Positions 12,901 through 27,900 of a stretch of 64,000 nt of DNA are shown here, piece after piece. This DNA comes from Cyprinodon diabolis (Eukaryota > Chordata > Actinopteri > Cyprinodontiformes > Cyprinodontidae). The DNA is taken from contig CM060080.1 in the NCBI GenBank assembly GCA_030533445.1, positions 2,695,206 through 2,759,205 on the forward strand, written 5' to 3'. Both the position numbers and the translations under genes were made by a program. The notes beneath the pieces were generated by a model. The model had not been told where the DNA came from. It did not search any database and was given only the letters and a program-made list of their open reading frames with translations. The number at the start of each line of letters is the position of its first letter. The first letter of the stretch is position 1.

Positions 12901-15900
12901 CTGAGTCTGAAGCTTTGCCACAGACCTTGCTGATCGTCTCTAGGATTTTATAAGAACCCTTGCTGAGCTACAAATGGGATTCTTTGCTTTGCAGAGAAAC
13001 ACTACCTTCATCCAAAATCCAGCTGTACGAGAGATCATCTTAAACCTGACTTTGAACAGCCTCGCTCCAACATTAGACTCCTTTGAAGCAGGAGACTACA
13101 AGCTGTGGTTCCAAGTCTATTTGCTCCCTGTAACAGCAAGCCTCCGCCCTGAGAGCCTGCGGGTGATACCTACCAACATCAGCTGTGAATCCTACAAGGC
13201 TATGTAAGACATCAGCCTTAAGATAATAATTTGAATCTTCAGTTTTAATCCACAAACAAACCCTGGTTCCCTATCTGTCCCAATAATACCTTTTTTTTTC
13301 ATTCTTCTCAGTGTCACGGGTCTAAGAGAAAGCCTAAAATTCCTTCCACTGCCCATATCAATGAATGTGAGATCAACCTTGGAATTCCTACAGAAGACCT
13401 TCCCAGGTATGCATTGAGAAGACTTTGCTGACATCTTTCCTCAGAAAAGCCTAGTACCACTGATGGCTTAAAATGCACATTGATACTATATCTAAATTCA
13501 ATTGTTTTTTCAACAGGCTGTGCAAAACGTGATTCCTTGACGGTAAGCCCAAGTTCAAAGCTGTGTTTCACAGAATACACACCCTACGTCAGTTTCATTT
13601 AACAGACTAGATGGTGGCACTTTACTTTTATAAGACAAGTGATGCCCAGATTGAATTATGTTGAGTGGTATTTGACACTAATCTCATGATTGTTGTTTGT
13701 TTGTCCACAGTGCAAAGAGACACATGTTGATGGTAAGTCTGCTGAATATCACTGGTTTATAAATTGAGAAGAAAAAAAAACGAATTACTCAAAAACCCTT
13801 ATCTGATTCACAAATTTTACTGTTTTTCATAGAAATGCTCATCTGCTCTGGAGTGAACAGGTGAGAGGAGGACTGTCTTATCTGATACAAATATATCAAG
13901 TAAGTTTACAAAATGTAAGCAGGCTGAAATGCTTTATCACTGTTTTGCACAGCACTCAACTCCAGCAAACACTGCAAGATGACAATTCCACTTCAGGTGT
14001 ATGCAATTTTACCATCATTGAACATGCCTGTACCACGGTAAGATGTTCATGTGCTAGCAGTAAATCCAAGGCAACATTTTGCCCTGGCTGTACTATATAT
14101 TGGTAAAACCTCAGAAACTCAAAGGCTTCATTTCTTCTTTAGCCATCACAACTCACAGCAGGCAACTTGGCCAGTCTCCTGAAATGCTCTGTAGAGAGCA
14201 ACATGCCAGATAAGGTGGAAGTTTGGCAGCTTCTTTTCCAAAAAACTTCTCCCGTGCTCCGCCAGGCTCTGGGCATGTTCGCCACCATGGTATATCCAGT
14301 GGGATCATTTCAGAATACTATTGCCTTTTTAGTGTCATCTCTACATCCAACCAATTTTTTGCTCAATTTTTAGGCCCCCAACACCATGAACTCTGCCTAT
14401 TCCAATTCTCTTGATGCTCTGGGAGAGGTGGTGGTCAAAAACTTTACTCAGGATCAACTGAAGAGTGAGGATGCAATTAGAAGGGGCTTTCAGTTTGAGC
14501 TCCGTCCGTTCCTGGCCTCTCCATCAACAAATTTCCTCTCCTGCCTTGGCACATACAACTTCAGTTGCCAGACATATCAGATTGTGTAAGTACACGCAAG
14601 ACATTTTGCATGATCATGCACAATATCTACAAGAAATTTGTAAATTCCTTTGATGTTGAAATCCTTTGCCCAAATTTTTAGCATTGAGGCATTCAGCAAC
14701 CAAAGCCACCAGATGGACGACGACAGGAAGCGACTAGTCTTAACCCACTTCATCAAACCGTTCCTCTCCAGAAAAGATTTGCCAGGTAAAGACAAGCTCT
14801 CAGGTCATACATGGTAAACAACTGATTGCAATCCATTAAAATGAGAAAGTGCTCTGACCTCCTGGTATTTTTGCAGACCCAGGCTGTGTGTCATCTGCCA
14901 ATGGTAGTCAGCTCTGGCTACAGACCAATCTTGGAATTTTCTCTGATTTTGCAAGCATAGAGGATTTGCAAGCCCTTAACCCCAACTTCTCCAGCGTGAG
15001 TAGCTAGCGGCTTTGACTGGTTTTGTAAGGGCTCAAGACTTTTCTGCCCTGAAGTGTTACAAGAACTTCCACCTGAATCCTTTTCCTGTACTTTTGCAGG
15101 AGCAGGTCCTGTCAGAACTGTCTCCCTCCCAAGTAGCACAGTTACTGCAGAGCTCAGACATCAGAAATGACACAAAGTTAATCGATCGAGTCTTTGATCG
15201 ACTGGAGAAGGGAGAAGCTGTTGAAAATGTGGATGAATTCTTTACACAGCTTACCAAGCAGGAGCAGGTAAGCTAACCAATCAAGTGGAAAAACAAGCCC
15301 CATTTTGAAAATTCAAATGCTTATATGTTTCATCCAAGTTATGATATAGAAAAGAATTCATACAACTTTGCCCTTTTTGCAACCTTTGAAAAATACTGTA
15401 TGAGGACTTCTAATATAGCAACTTAGCGGTGTTTGATCTCTCTCCTTTAATCATGTGTAAGGCCCCAGAGTTCCAAGCTGACGTGAGGGATCGCATCATG
15501 AACAGGACCTACATGATCATCAGTCCCTCTTTCCAATTGTTCACTGCTGTGGACTTTAAAGCTTGGTTCCAAGTCAAACTGGTCCCTGTCCTTGCAAGTT
15601 TCACTCCAGAAATGCTCCGAGGTGTAACTACCGGCATGAACTGCACAAACTATCGTATCATGTGAGTTGCATTTGAAGAACAACCAAGACTTGAATTCTC
15701 AAAAAAATAAAGAGTACTCTTAAGGAACGGTGTCTGAAGGATTTGTGCCAATCTTTGCAGTGTGAGAGGAATGGGGAAAGTTGTCACTGCCATACCTCAG
15801 CAAAGACTACAGGCGACGGTTGATGTTTTACTGAAATACCTAAAAGACTCTGCTGATGTCATCAACCAAAAAGGTAGGGCCGTCTTCAATACTCTGGTCA

Positions 15901-18900
15901 CTTTGCCATAGTTTTGTAGAATGCAAAAAAAGCCTTAAAGGGGTTATTGAAAAAAACCCAGACGCATTTGAAGAAAACAATTGTTCAAATATGCGTACAT
16001 GTTCCTCAGTTTGCAGACAAGGAATCGAGAGTGATGCCCAATGGATTGAAGAAAACCTGGGTCCATTTAGTCAATACGCAACATATTCTGAGCTGAAGTT
16101 CTTCAACCTGTCTCAGGTGAGTGAACAATCCTACTCCAGATGTTTGTCAAAAGCAACAGCAAAATCTCTACTTTGCGGCAGGTACACACACTGGCTGCTG
16201 TGACAAGCGGAATAGAAAAGAAATTAACATGTTCTTTTTCATTCTGTCATCAGGCAGCGCTTGTGGATGTTCTTTCCCCTGCTCAGAAAGCTGAGCTACT
16301 GACAGATCCAGAAAGTGGTGCTTTGGAAGATGCCTCGCTTGTGAGGNNNNNNNNNNNNNNNNNNNNNNNNNNNNNNNNNNNNNNNNNNNNNNNNNNNNNN
16401 NNNNNNNNNNNNNNNNNNNNNNNNNNNNNNNNNNNNNNNNNNNNNNNNNNNNNNNNNNNNNNNNNNNNNNNNNNNNNNNNNNNNNNNNNNNNNNNNNNNN
16501 NNNNNNNNNNNNNNNNNNNNNNNNNNNNNNNNNNNNNNNNNNNNNNNNNNNNNNNNNNNNNNNNNNNNNNNNNNNNNNNNNNNNNNNNNNNNNNNNNNNN
16601 NNNNNNNNNNNNNNNNNNNNNNNNNNNNNNNNNNNNNNNNNNNNNNNNNNNNNNNNNNNNNNNNNNNNNNNNNNNNNNNNNNNNNNNNNNNNNNNNNNNN
16701 NNNNNNNNNNNNNNNNNNNNNNNNNNNNNNNNNNNNNNNNNNNNNNNNNNNNNNNNNNNNNNNNNNNNNNNNNNNNNNNNNNNNNNNNNNNNNNNNNNNN
16801 NNNNNNNNNNNNNNNNNNNNNNNNNNNNNNNNNNNNNNNNNNNNNNTGTGAACTCTTGGAAAAACTGACTAAGCTGCTCTGTATCCCTGGACTCTGTCAG
16901 GTTTGTAAGGACCTCCCTCACAAGCGAGGCATCTTCCAAAGCACCACTTTCTGGATCTGTCAGTAGCTCAGCTTTCTGAGCAGGGGAAAGAACATCCACA
17001 AGCGCTGCCTGATGACAGAATGAAAAAGAACATGTTAATTTCTTTTCTATTCCGCTTGTCACAGCAGCCAGTGTGTGTACCTGCCGCAAAGTAGAGATTT
17101 TGCTGTTGCTTTTGACAAACATCTGGAGTAGGATTGTTCACTCACCTGAGACAGGTTGAAGAACTTCAGCTCAGAATATGTTGCGTATTGACTAAATGGA
17201 CCCAGGTTTTCTTCAATCCATTGGGCATCACTCTCGATTCCTTGTCTGCAAACTGAGGAACATGTACGCATATTTGAACAATTGTTTTCTTCAAATGCGT
17301 CTGGTTTTTTTTCAATAACCCCTTTAAGGCTTTTTTTGCATTCTACAAAGCTATGGCAAAGTGACCAGAGTATTGAAGACGGCCCTACCTTTTTGGTTGA
17401 TGACATCAGCAGAGTCTTTTAGGTATTTCAGTAAAACATCAACCGTCGCCTGTAGTCTTTGCTGAGGTATGGCAGTGACAACTTTCCCCATTCCTCTCAC
17501 ACTGCAAAGATTGGCACAAATCCTTCAGACACCGTTCCTTAAGAGTACTCTTTATTTTTTTGAGAATTCAAGTCTTGGTTGTTCTTCAAATGCAACTCAC
17601 ATGATACGATAGTTTGTGCAGTTCATGCCGGTAGTTACACCTCGGAGCATTTCTGGAGTGAAACTTGCAAGGACAGGGACCAGTTTGACTTGGAACCAAG
17701 CTTTAAAGTCCACAGCAGTGAACAATTGGAAAGAGGGACTGATGATCATGTAGGTCCTGTTCATGATGCGATCCCTCACGTCAGCTTGGAACTCTGGGGC
17801 CTTACACATGATTAAAGGAGAGAGATCAAACACCGCTAAGTTGCTATATTAGAAGTCCTCATACAGTATTTTTCAAAGGTTGCAAAAAGGGCAAAGTTCT
17901 ATGAATTCTTTTCTATATCATAACTTGGATGAAACATATAAGCATTTGAATTTTCAAAATGGGGCTTGTTTTTCCACTTGATTGGTTAGCTTACCTGCTC
18001 CTGCTTGGTAAGCTGTGTAAAGAATTCATCCACATTTTCAACAGCTTCTCCCTTCTCCAGTCGATCAAAGACTCGATCGATTAACTTTGTGTCATTTCTG
18101 ATGTCTGAGCTCTGCAGTAACTGTGCTACTTGGGAGGGAGACAGTTCTGACAGGACCTGCTCCTGCAAAAGTACAGGAAAAGGATTCAGGTAGAAGTTCT
18201 TGTAACACTTCAGGCAGAAAAGTCTTGAGCCCTTACAAAACCAGTCAAAGCCGCTAGCTACTCACGCTGGAGAAGTTGGGGTTAAGGGCTTGCAAATCCT
18301 CTATGCTTGCAAAATCAGAGAAAATTCCAAGATTGGTCTGTAGCCAGAGCTGACTACCATTGGCAGATGACACACAGCCTGGGTCTGCAAAAATACCAGG
18401 AGGTCAGAGCACTTTCTCGTTTTAATGGATTGCAATCAGTTGTTTACCATGTATGACCTGAGAGCTTGTCTTTACCTGGCAAATCTTTTCTGGAGAGGAA
18501 CGGTTTGATGAAGTGGGTTAAGACTAGTCGCTTCCTGTCGTCGTCCATCAGGTGGCTTTGGTTGCTGAATGCCTCAATGCTAAAAATTTGGGCAAAGGAT
18601 TTCAACATCAAAGGAATTTACAAATTTCTTGTAGATATTGTGCATGATCATGCAAAATGTCTTGCGTGTACTTACACAATCTGATATGTCTGGCAACTGA
18701 AGTTGTATGTGCCAAGGCAGGAGAGGAAATTTGTTGATGGAGAGGCCAGGAACGGACGGAGCTCAAACTGAAAGCCCCTTCTAATTGCATCCTCACTCTT
18801 CAGTTGATCCTGAGTAAAGTTTTTGACCACCACCTCTCCCAGAGCATCAAGAGAATTGGAATAGGCAGAGTTCATGGTGTTGGGGGCCTAAAAATTGAGC

Positions 18901-21900
18901 AAAAAATTGGTTGGATGTAGAGATGACACTAAAAAGGCAATAGTATTCTGAAATGATCCCACTGGATATACCATGGTGGCGAACATGCCCAGAGCCTGGC
19001 GGAGCACGGGAGAAGATTTTTGGAAAAGAAGCTGCCAAACTTCCACCTTATCTGGCATGTTGCTCTCTACAGAGCATTTCAGGAGACTGGCCAAGTTGCC
19101 TGCTGTGAGTTGTGATGGCTAAAGAAGAAATGAAGCAAGCTTTGAGTTTCTGAGGTTTTACCAATATATAGTACAGCCAGGGCAAAATGTTGCCTTGGAT
19201 TTACTGCTAGCACATGAACATCTTACCGTGGTACAGGCATGTTCAATGATGGTAAAATTGCATACACCTGAAGTGGAATTGTCATCTTGCAGTGTTTGGT
19301 GGAGTTGAGTGCTGTGCAAAACAGTGATGAAGCATTTCAGCCTGGTTACATTTTGTAAACTTACTTGATATATTTGTATCAGATAAGACAGTCCTCCTCT
19401 CACCTGTTCACTCCAGAGCAGATGAGCATTTCTATGAAAAACAGTAAAATTTGTGAATCAGATAAGGCCTTTGAGTAATTCGTTTTTTTTTCTTCTCAAT
19501 TTATAAACCAGTGATATTCAGCAGACTTACCATCAACATGTGTCTCTTTGCACTGTGGACAAACAAACAACAATCATGAGATTAGTGTCAAATACCACTC
19601 AACATAATTCAATCTGGGCATCACTTGTCTTATAAAAGTAAAGTGCCACCATCTACTCTGTTAAATGAAACTGACATAGGGTGTGTATTCTGTGAAACAC
19701 AGCTTTGAACTTGGGCTTACCGTCAAGGAATCACGTTTTGCACAGCCTGTTGAAAAGACAATTGAATTTAGATATAGTATCAATGTGCATTTTAAGCCAT
19801 CAGTGGTACTAGGCTTTTCTGAGGAAAGATGTCAGCAAAGTCTTCTCAATGCATACCTGGGAAGGTCTTCTGTAGGAATTCCAAGGTTGATCTCACATTC
19901 ATTGATATGGGAAGTGGAAGGAATTTTAGGCTTTCTCTTAGACCCGTGACACTGAGAAGAATGAAAAAAAAAGGTATTATTGGGACAGATAGGGAACCAG
20001 GGTTTGTTTGTGGATTAAAACTGAAGATTCAAATTATTATCTTAAGGCTGATATCTTACATAGCTTTGTAGGATTCACAGCTGATGTTGGTAGGTATCAC
20101 CCGCAGGCTCTCAGGGCGGAGGCTTGCTGTTACAGGGAGCAAATAGACTTGGAACCACAGCTTGTAGTCTCCTGCTTCAAAGGAGTCTAATGTTGGAGCA
20201 AGGCTGTTCAAAGTCAGGTTTAAGATGATCTCTCGTACAGCTGGATTTTGGATGAAGGTAGTGTTTCTCTGCAAAGCAAAGAATCCCATTTGTAGCTCAG
20301 CAAGGGTTCTTATAAAATCCTAGAGACGATCAGCAAGGTCTGTGGCAAAGCTTCAGACTCAGGTTTTATGACAACCAGGACAAAAGATTTCTTGGCCAAC
20401 ATTTAGCGACAGCCATTCCAAACATACATTTTTTAGTTTACAATTGACCTCTTTGAAACACACAGCATAAGTCCAAAGCAGGAGTTATATGGCATTTACT
20501 TTCAAAGATATTTTAAAAGGAGATACTTTGGGAGCAATGGTAAAATTTGACTTTGGCATTTACCTTCTGCAGGGACGTTGTGAACTCTTGGAAAAACTGA
20601 CTAAGCTGCTCTGTATCCCCGGACTCTGTCAGGTTTGTAAGGACCTCCCTCACAAGCGAGGCATCTTCCAAAGCACCACTTTCTGGATCTGTCAGTAGCT
20701 CAGCTTTCTGAGCAGGGGAAAGAACATCCACAAGCGCTGCCTGATGACAGAATGAAAAAGAACATGTTAATTTCTTTCTATTCCGCTTGTCACAGCAGCC
20801 AGTGTGTGTACCTGCCGCAAAGTAGAGATTTTGCTGTTGCTTTTGACAAACATCTGGAGTAGGATTGTTCACTCACCTGAGACAGGTTGAAGAACTTCAG
20901 CTCAGAATATGTTGCGTATTGACTAAATGGACCCAGGTTTTCTTCAATCCATTGGGCATCACTCTCGATTCCTTGTCTGCAAACTGAGGAACATGTACGC
21001 ATATTTGAACAATTGTTTTCTTCAAATGCGTCTGTTTTTTTTTCAATAACCCCTTTCAGGCTTTTTTTGCATTCTACAAAGCTATGGCAAAGTGACCAGA
21101 GTATTGAAGACGGCCCTACCTTTTTGGTTGATGACATTAGCAGAGTCTTTTAGGTATTTCAGTAAAACATCAACTGTCGCCTGTAGTCTTTGCTTAGGTA
21201 TGGCAGTGACAACTTTCCCCATTCCTCTCACACTGCAAAGATTGGCACAAATCTTTCAGACACCGTTCCTTAAGAGTACTCTTTATTTTTTTGAGAATTC
21301 AAGTCTTGGTTGTTCTTCAAATGCAACTCACATGATACGATAGTTTGTGCAGTTCATGCCGGTAGTTACACCTCGGAGCATTTCTGGAGTGAAACTTGCA
21401 AGGACAGGGACCAGTTTGACTTGGAACCAAGCTTTAAAGTCCACAGCAGTGAACAATTGGAAAGAGGGACTGATGATCATGTAGGTCCTGTTCATGATGC
21501 GATCCCTCACGTCAGCTTGGAACTCTGGGGCCTTACACATGATTAAAGGAGAGAGATCAAACACCGCTAAGTTGCTATATTAGAAGTCCTCATACAGTAT
21601 TTTTCAAAGGTTGCAAAAAGGGCAAAGTTGTATGAATTCTTTTCTATATCATAACTTGGATGAAACATATAAGCATTTGAATTTTCAAAATGGGGCTTGT
21701 TTTTCCACTTGATTGGTTAGCTTACCTGCTCCTGCTTGGTAAGCTGTGTAAAGAATTCATCCACATTTTCAACAGCTTCTCCCTTCTCCAGTCGATCAAA
21801 GACTCGATCGATTAACTTTGTGTCATTTCTGATGTCTGAGCTCTGCAGTAACTGTGCTACTTGGGAGGGAGACAGTTCTGACAGGACCTGCTCCTGCAAA

Positions 21901-24900
21901 AGTACAGGAAAAGGATTCAGGTAGAAGTTCTTGTAACACTTCAGGGCAGAAAAGTCTTGAGCCCTTACAAAACCAGTCAAAGCCGCTAGCTACTCACGCT
22001 GGAGAAGTTGGGGTTAAGGGCTTGCAAATCCTCTATGCTTGCAAAATCAGAGAAAATTCCAAGATTGGTCTGTAGCCAGAGCTGACTACCATTGGCAGAT
22101 GACACACAGCCTGGGTCTGCAAAAATACCAGGAGGTCAGAGCACTTTCTCGTTTTAATGGATTGCAATCAGTTGTTTACCATGTATGACCTGAGAGCTTG
22201 TCTTTACCTGGCAAATCTTTTCTGGAGAGGAACGGTTTGATGAAGTGGGTTAAGACTAGTCGCTTCCTGTCGTCGTCCATCAGGTGGCTTTGGTTGCTGA
22301 ATGCCTCAATGCTAAAAATTTGGGCAAAGGATTTCAACATCAAAGGAATTTACAAATTTCTTGTAGATATTGTGCATGATCATGCAAAATGTCTTGCGTG
22401 TACTTACACAATCTGATATGTCTGGCAACTGAAGTTGTATGTGCCAAGGCAGGAGAGGAAATTTGTTGATGGAGAGGCCAGGAACGGACGGAGCTCAAAC
22501 TGAAAGCCCCTTCTAATTGCATCCTCACTCTTCAGTTGATCCTGAGTAAAGTTTTTGACCACCACCTCTCCCAGAGCATCAAGAGAATTGGAATAGGCAG
22601 AGTTCATGGTGTTGGGGGCCTAAAAATTGAGCAAAAAATTGGTTGGATGTAGAGATGACAATAAAAAGGCAATAGTATTCTGAAATGATCCCACTGGATA
22701 TACCATGGTGGCGAACATGCCCAGAGCCTGGCGGAGCACGGGAGAAGTTTTTTGGAAAAGAAGCTGCCAAACTTCCACCTTATCTGGCATGTTGCTCTCT
22801 ACAGAGCATTTCAGGAGACTGGCCAAGTTGCCTGCTGTGAGTTGTGATGGCTAAAGAAGAAATGAAGCAAGCTTTGAGTTTCTGAGGTTTTACCAATATA
22901 TAGTACAGCCAGGGCAAAATGTTGCCTTGGATTTACTGCTAGCACATGAACATCTTACCGTGGTACAGGCATGTTCAATGATGGTAAAATTGCATACACC
23001 TGAAGTGGAATTGTCATCTTGCAGTGTTTGCTGGAGCTGAGTGCTGTGCAAAACAGTGATAAAGCATTTCAGCCTGCTTACATTTTGTAAACTTACTTAA
23101 TATATTTGTATCAGATAAGACAGTCCTCCTCTCACCTGTTCACTCCAGAGCAGATGAGCATTTCTATGAAAAACAGTAAAATTTGTGAATCAGATAAGGG
23201 TTTTTGAGTAATTCGGTTTTTTTTCTTCACAATTTATAAACCAGTGATATTCAGCAGACTTACCATCAACATGTGTCTCTTTGCACTGTGGACAAACAAA
23301 CAACAATCATGAGATTAGTGTCAAATACCACTCAACATAATTCAATCAGGGCATCACTTGTCTTATAAAAGTAAAGTGCCACCATCTAGTCTGTTAAATG
23401 AAACTGACGTAGGGTGTGTATTCTGTGAAACACAGCTTTGAACTTGGGCTTACCGTCAAGGAATCACGTTTTGCACAGCCTGTTGAAAAGACAATTGAAT
23501 TTAGATATAGTATCAATGTGCATTTTAAGCCATCAGTGGTACTAGGCTTTTCTGAGGAAAGATGTCAGCAAAGTCTTCTCAATGCATACCTGGGAAGGTC
23601 TTCTGTAGGAATTCCAAGGTTGATCTCACATTCATTGATATGGGCAGTGGAAGGAATTTTAGGCTTTCTCTTAGACCCGTGACACTGAGAAGAATGAAAA
23701 AAAAAGGTATTATTGGGACAGATAGGGAACCAGGGTTTGTTTGTGGATTAAAACTGAAGATTCAAATTATTGTCTTAAGGCTGATGTCTTACATAGCTTT
23801 GTAGGATTCACAGCTGATGTTGGTAGGTATCACCCGCAGGCTCTCTGGGCGGAGGCTTGCTGTTACAGGGAGCAAATAGACTTGGAACCACAGCTTGTAG
23901 TCTCCTGCTTCAAAGGAGTCTAATGTTGGAGCGAGGCTGTTCAAAGTCAGGTTTAAGATGGTCTCTCGTACAGCTGGATTTTGGATGAAGGTAGTGTTTC
24001 TCTGCAAAGCAAAGAATCCCATTTGTAGCTCAGCAAGGGTTCTTATAAAATCCTAGAGACGATCAGCAAGGTCTGTGGCAAAGCTTCAGACTCAGGTTTT
24101 ATGACAACCAGGACAAAAGATTTCTTGGCCAACATTTAGCGACAGCCATTCCAAACATACATTTTTTAGTTTACAGTTGACCTCTTTGAAACACACAGCA
24201 TAAGTCCAAAGCAGGAGTTATATGGCATTTACTTTCAAAGATATTTTAAAAGGAGATACTTTGGGAGCAATGGTAAAATTTGACTTTGGCATTTACCTTC
24301 TGCAGGGACGTTGTGAACTCTTGGAAAAACTGACTAAGCTGCTCTGTATCCCCGGACTCTGTCAGGTTTGTAAGGACCTCCCTCACAAGCGAGGCATCTT
24401 CCAAAGCACCACTTTCTGGATCTGTCAGTAGCTCAGCTTTCTGAGCAGGGGAAAGAACATCCACAAGCGCTGCCTGATGACAGAATGAAAAAGAACATGT
24501 TAATTTCTTTTCTATTCCGCTTGTCACAGCAGCCAGTGTGTGTACCTGCCGCAAAGTAGAGATTTTGCTGTTGCTTTTGACAAACATCTGGAGTAGGATT
24601 GTTCACTCACCTGAGACAGGTTGAAGAACTTCAGCTCAGAATATGTTGCGTATTGACTAAATGGACCCAGGTTTTCTTCAATCCATTGGGCATCACTCTC
24701 GATTCCTTGTCTGCAAACTGAGGAAAATGTACGCATATTTGAACAATTGTTTTCTTCAAATGCGTCTGGGTTTTTTTCAATAACCCCTTTAAAGCTTTTT
24801 TTGCATTCTACAAAGCTATGGCAAAGTGACCAGAGTATTGAAGACGGCCCTACCTTTTTGGTTGATGACATCAGCAGAGTCTTTTAGGTATTTCAGTAAA

Positions 24901-27900
24901 ACATCAACCGTCGCCTGTAGTCTTTGCTGAGGTATGGCAGTGACAACTTTCCCCATTCCTCTCACACTGCAAAGATTGGCACAAATCCTTCAGACACCGT
25001 TCCTTAAGAGTACTCTTTATTTTTTTGAGAATTCAAGTCTTGGTTGTTCTTCAAATGCAACTCACATGATACGATAGTTTGTGCAGTTCATGCCGGTAGT
25101 TACACCTCGGAGCATTTCTGGAGTGAAACTTGCAAGGACAGGGACCAGTTTGACTTGGAACCAAGCTTTAAAGTCCACAGCAGTGAACAATTGGAAAGAG
25201 GGACTGATGATCATGTAGGTCCTGTTCATGATGCGATCCCTCACGTCAGCTTGGAACTCTGGGGCCTTACACATGATTAAAGGAGAGAGATCAAACACCG
25301 CTAAGTTGCTATATTAGAAGTCCTCATACAGTATTTTTCAAAGGTTGCAAAAAGGGCAAAGTTCTATGAATTCTTTTCTATATCATAACTTGGATGAAAC
25401 ATATAAGCATTTGAATTTTCAAAATGGGGCTTGTTTTTCCACTTGATTGGTTAGCTTACCTGCTCCTGCTTGGTAAGCTGTGTAAAGAATTCATCCACAT
25501 TTTCAACAGCTTCTCCCTTCTCCAGTCGATCAAAGACTCGATCGATTAACTTTGTGTCATTTCTGATGTCTGAGCTCTGCAGTAACTGTGCTACTTGGGA
25601 GGGAGACAGTTCTGACAGGACCTGCTCCTGCAAAAGTACAGGAAAAGGATTCAGGTGGAAGTTCTTGTAACACTTCAGGGCAGAAAAGTCTTGAGCCCTT
25701 ACAAAACCAGTCAAAGCCGCTAGCTACTCACGCTGGAGAAGTTGGGGTTAAGGGCTTGCAAATCCTCTATGCTTGCAAAATCAGAGAAAATTCCAAGATT
25801 GGTCTGTAGCCAGAGCTGACTACCATTGGCAGATGACACACAGCCTGGGTCTGCAAAAATACCAGGAGGTCAGAGCACTTTCTCGTTTTAATGGATTGCA
25901 ATCAGTTGTTTACCATGTATGACCTGAGAGCTTGTCTTTACCTGGCAAATCTTTTCTGGAGAGGAACGGTTTGATGAAGTGGGTTAAGACTAGTCGCTTC
26001 CTGTCGTCGTCCATCAGGTGGCTTTGGTTGCTGAATGCCTCAATGCTAAAAATTTGGGCAAAGGATTTCAACATCAAAGGAATTTACAAATTTCTTGTAG
26101 ATATTGTGCATGATCATGCAAAATGTCTTGCGTGTACTTACACAATCTGATATGTCTGGCAACTGAAGTTGTATGTGCCAAGGCAGGAGAGGAAATTTGT
26201 TGATGGAGAGGCCAGGAACGGACGGAGCTCAAACTGAAAGCCCCTTCTAATTGCATCCTCACTCTTCAGTTGATCCTGAGTAAAGTTTTTGACCACCACC
26301 TCTCCCAGAGCATCAAGAGAATTGGAATAGGCAGAGTTCATGGTGTTGGGGGCCTAAAAATTGAGCAAAAAATTGGTTGGATGTAGAGATGACACTAAAA
26401 AGGCAATAGTATTCTGAAATGATCCCACTGGATATACCATGGTGGCGAACATGCCCAGAGCCTGGCGGAGCAGGGGAGAAGTTTTTTGGAAAAGAAGCTG
26501 CCAAACTTCCACCTTATCTGGCATGTTGCTCTCTACAGAGCATTTCAGGAGACTGGCCAAGTTGCCTGCTGTGAGTTGTGATGGCTAAAGAAGAAATGAA
26601 GCAAGCTTTGAGTTTCTGAGGTTTTACCAATATATAGTACAGCCAGGGCAAAATGTTGCCTTGGATTTACTGCTAGCACATGAACATCTTACCGTGGTAC
26701 AGGCATGTTCAATGATGGTAAAATTGCATACACCTGAAGTGGAATTGTCATCTTGCAGTGTTTGCTGGAGTTGAGTGCTGTGCAAAACAGTGATAAAGCA
26801 TTTCAGCCTGGTTACATTTTGTAAACTTACTTGATATATTTGTATCAGATAAGACAGTCCTCCTCTCACCTGTTCACTCCAGAGCAGATGAGCATTTCTA
26901 TGAAAAACAGTAAAATTTGTGAATCAGATAAGGCCTTTGAGTAATTCGTTTTTTTTTCTTCTCAATTTATAAACCAGTGATATTCAGCAGACTTACCATC
27001 AACATGTGTCTCTTTGCACTGTGGACAAACAAACAACAATCATGAGATTAGTGTCAAATACCACTCAACATAATTCAATCTGGGGATCACTTGTCTTATA
27101 AAAGTAAAGTGCCACCATCTAGTCTGTTAAATGAAACTGACGTAGGGTGTGTATTCTGTGAAACACAGCTTTGAACTTGGGCTTACCGTCAAGGAATCAC
27201 GTTTTGCACAGCCTGTTGAAAAGACAATTGAATTTAGATATAGTATCAATGTGCATTTTAAGTCATCAGTGGTACTAGGCTTTTCTGAGGAAAGATGCCA
27301 GCAAAGTCTTCTCAATGCATACCTGGGAAGGTCTTCTGTAGGAATTCCAAGGTTGATCTCACATTCATTGATATGGGAAGTGGAAGGAATTTTAGGCTTT
27401 CTCTTAGACCCGTGACACTGAGAAGAATGAAAAAAAAAGGTATTATTGGGACAGATAGGGAACCAGGGTTTGTTTGTGGATTAAAACTGAAGATTCAAAT
27501 TATTGTCTTAAGGCTGATGTCTTACATAGCTTTGTAGGATTCACAGCTGATGTTGGTAGGTATCACCCGCAGGCTCTCAGGGCGGAGGCTTGCTGTTACA
27601 GGGAGCAAATAGACTTGGAACCACAGCTTGTAGTCTCCTGCTTCAAAGGAGTCTAATGTTGGAGCGAGGGTGTTCAAAGTCAGGTTTAAGATGATCTCTC
27701 GTACAGCTGGATTTTGGATGAAGGTAGTGTTTCTCTGCAAAGCAAAGAATCCCATTTGTAGCTCAGCAAGGGTTCTTATAAAATCCTAGAGACAATCAGC
27801 AAGGTCTGTGGCAAAGCTTCAGACTCAGGTTTTATGACAACCAGGANNNNNNNNNNNNNNNNNNNNNNNNNNNNNNNNNNNNNNNNNNNNNNNNNNNNNN

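Larger units (their letters stand above)
16847..27846. other. Inverted 11,000-base block holding three array units, probable mis-scaffolding
   Basis: The block is exactly 11,000 bases long between two 500-N gaps. It carries three units in which every exon and splice site lies on the - strand. Reversed, it starts in the A-B intron and ends in exon A. It would then follow the left contig after a missing stretch of about 265 bases, in the same frame. The right contig resumes in exon L, so about 2.5 kb (plus any whole number of units) is missing on that side. Confidence 0.85.

Noticed and set aside
16140..17122. Long open frames of 242-279 codons spanning the first gap
   Set aside because: They are open only because N bases contain no stop codons; real coding there is exon A on each side.
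16847..27846. A separate minus-strand gene overlapping the array
   Set aside because: The exons are the same array exons with the same splice sites, in a block with placeholder gaps at both ends and a round length; mis-scaffolding explains it better.
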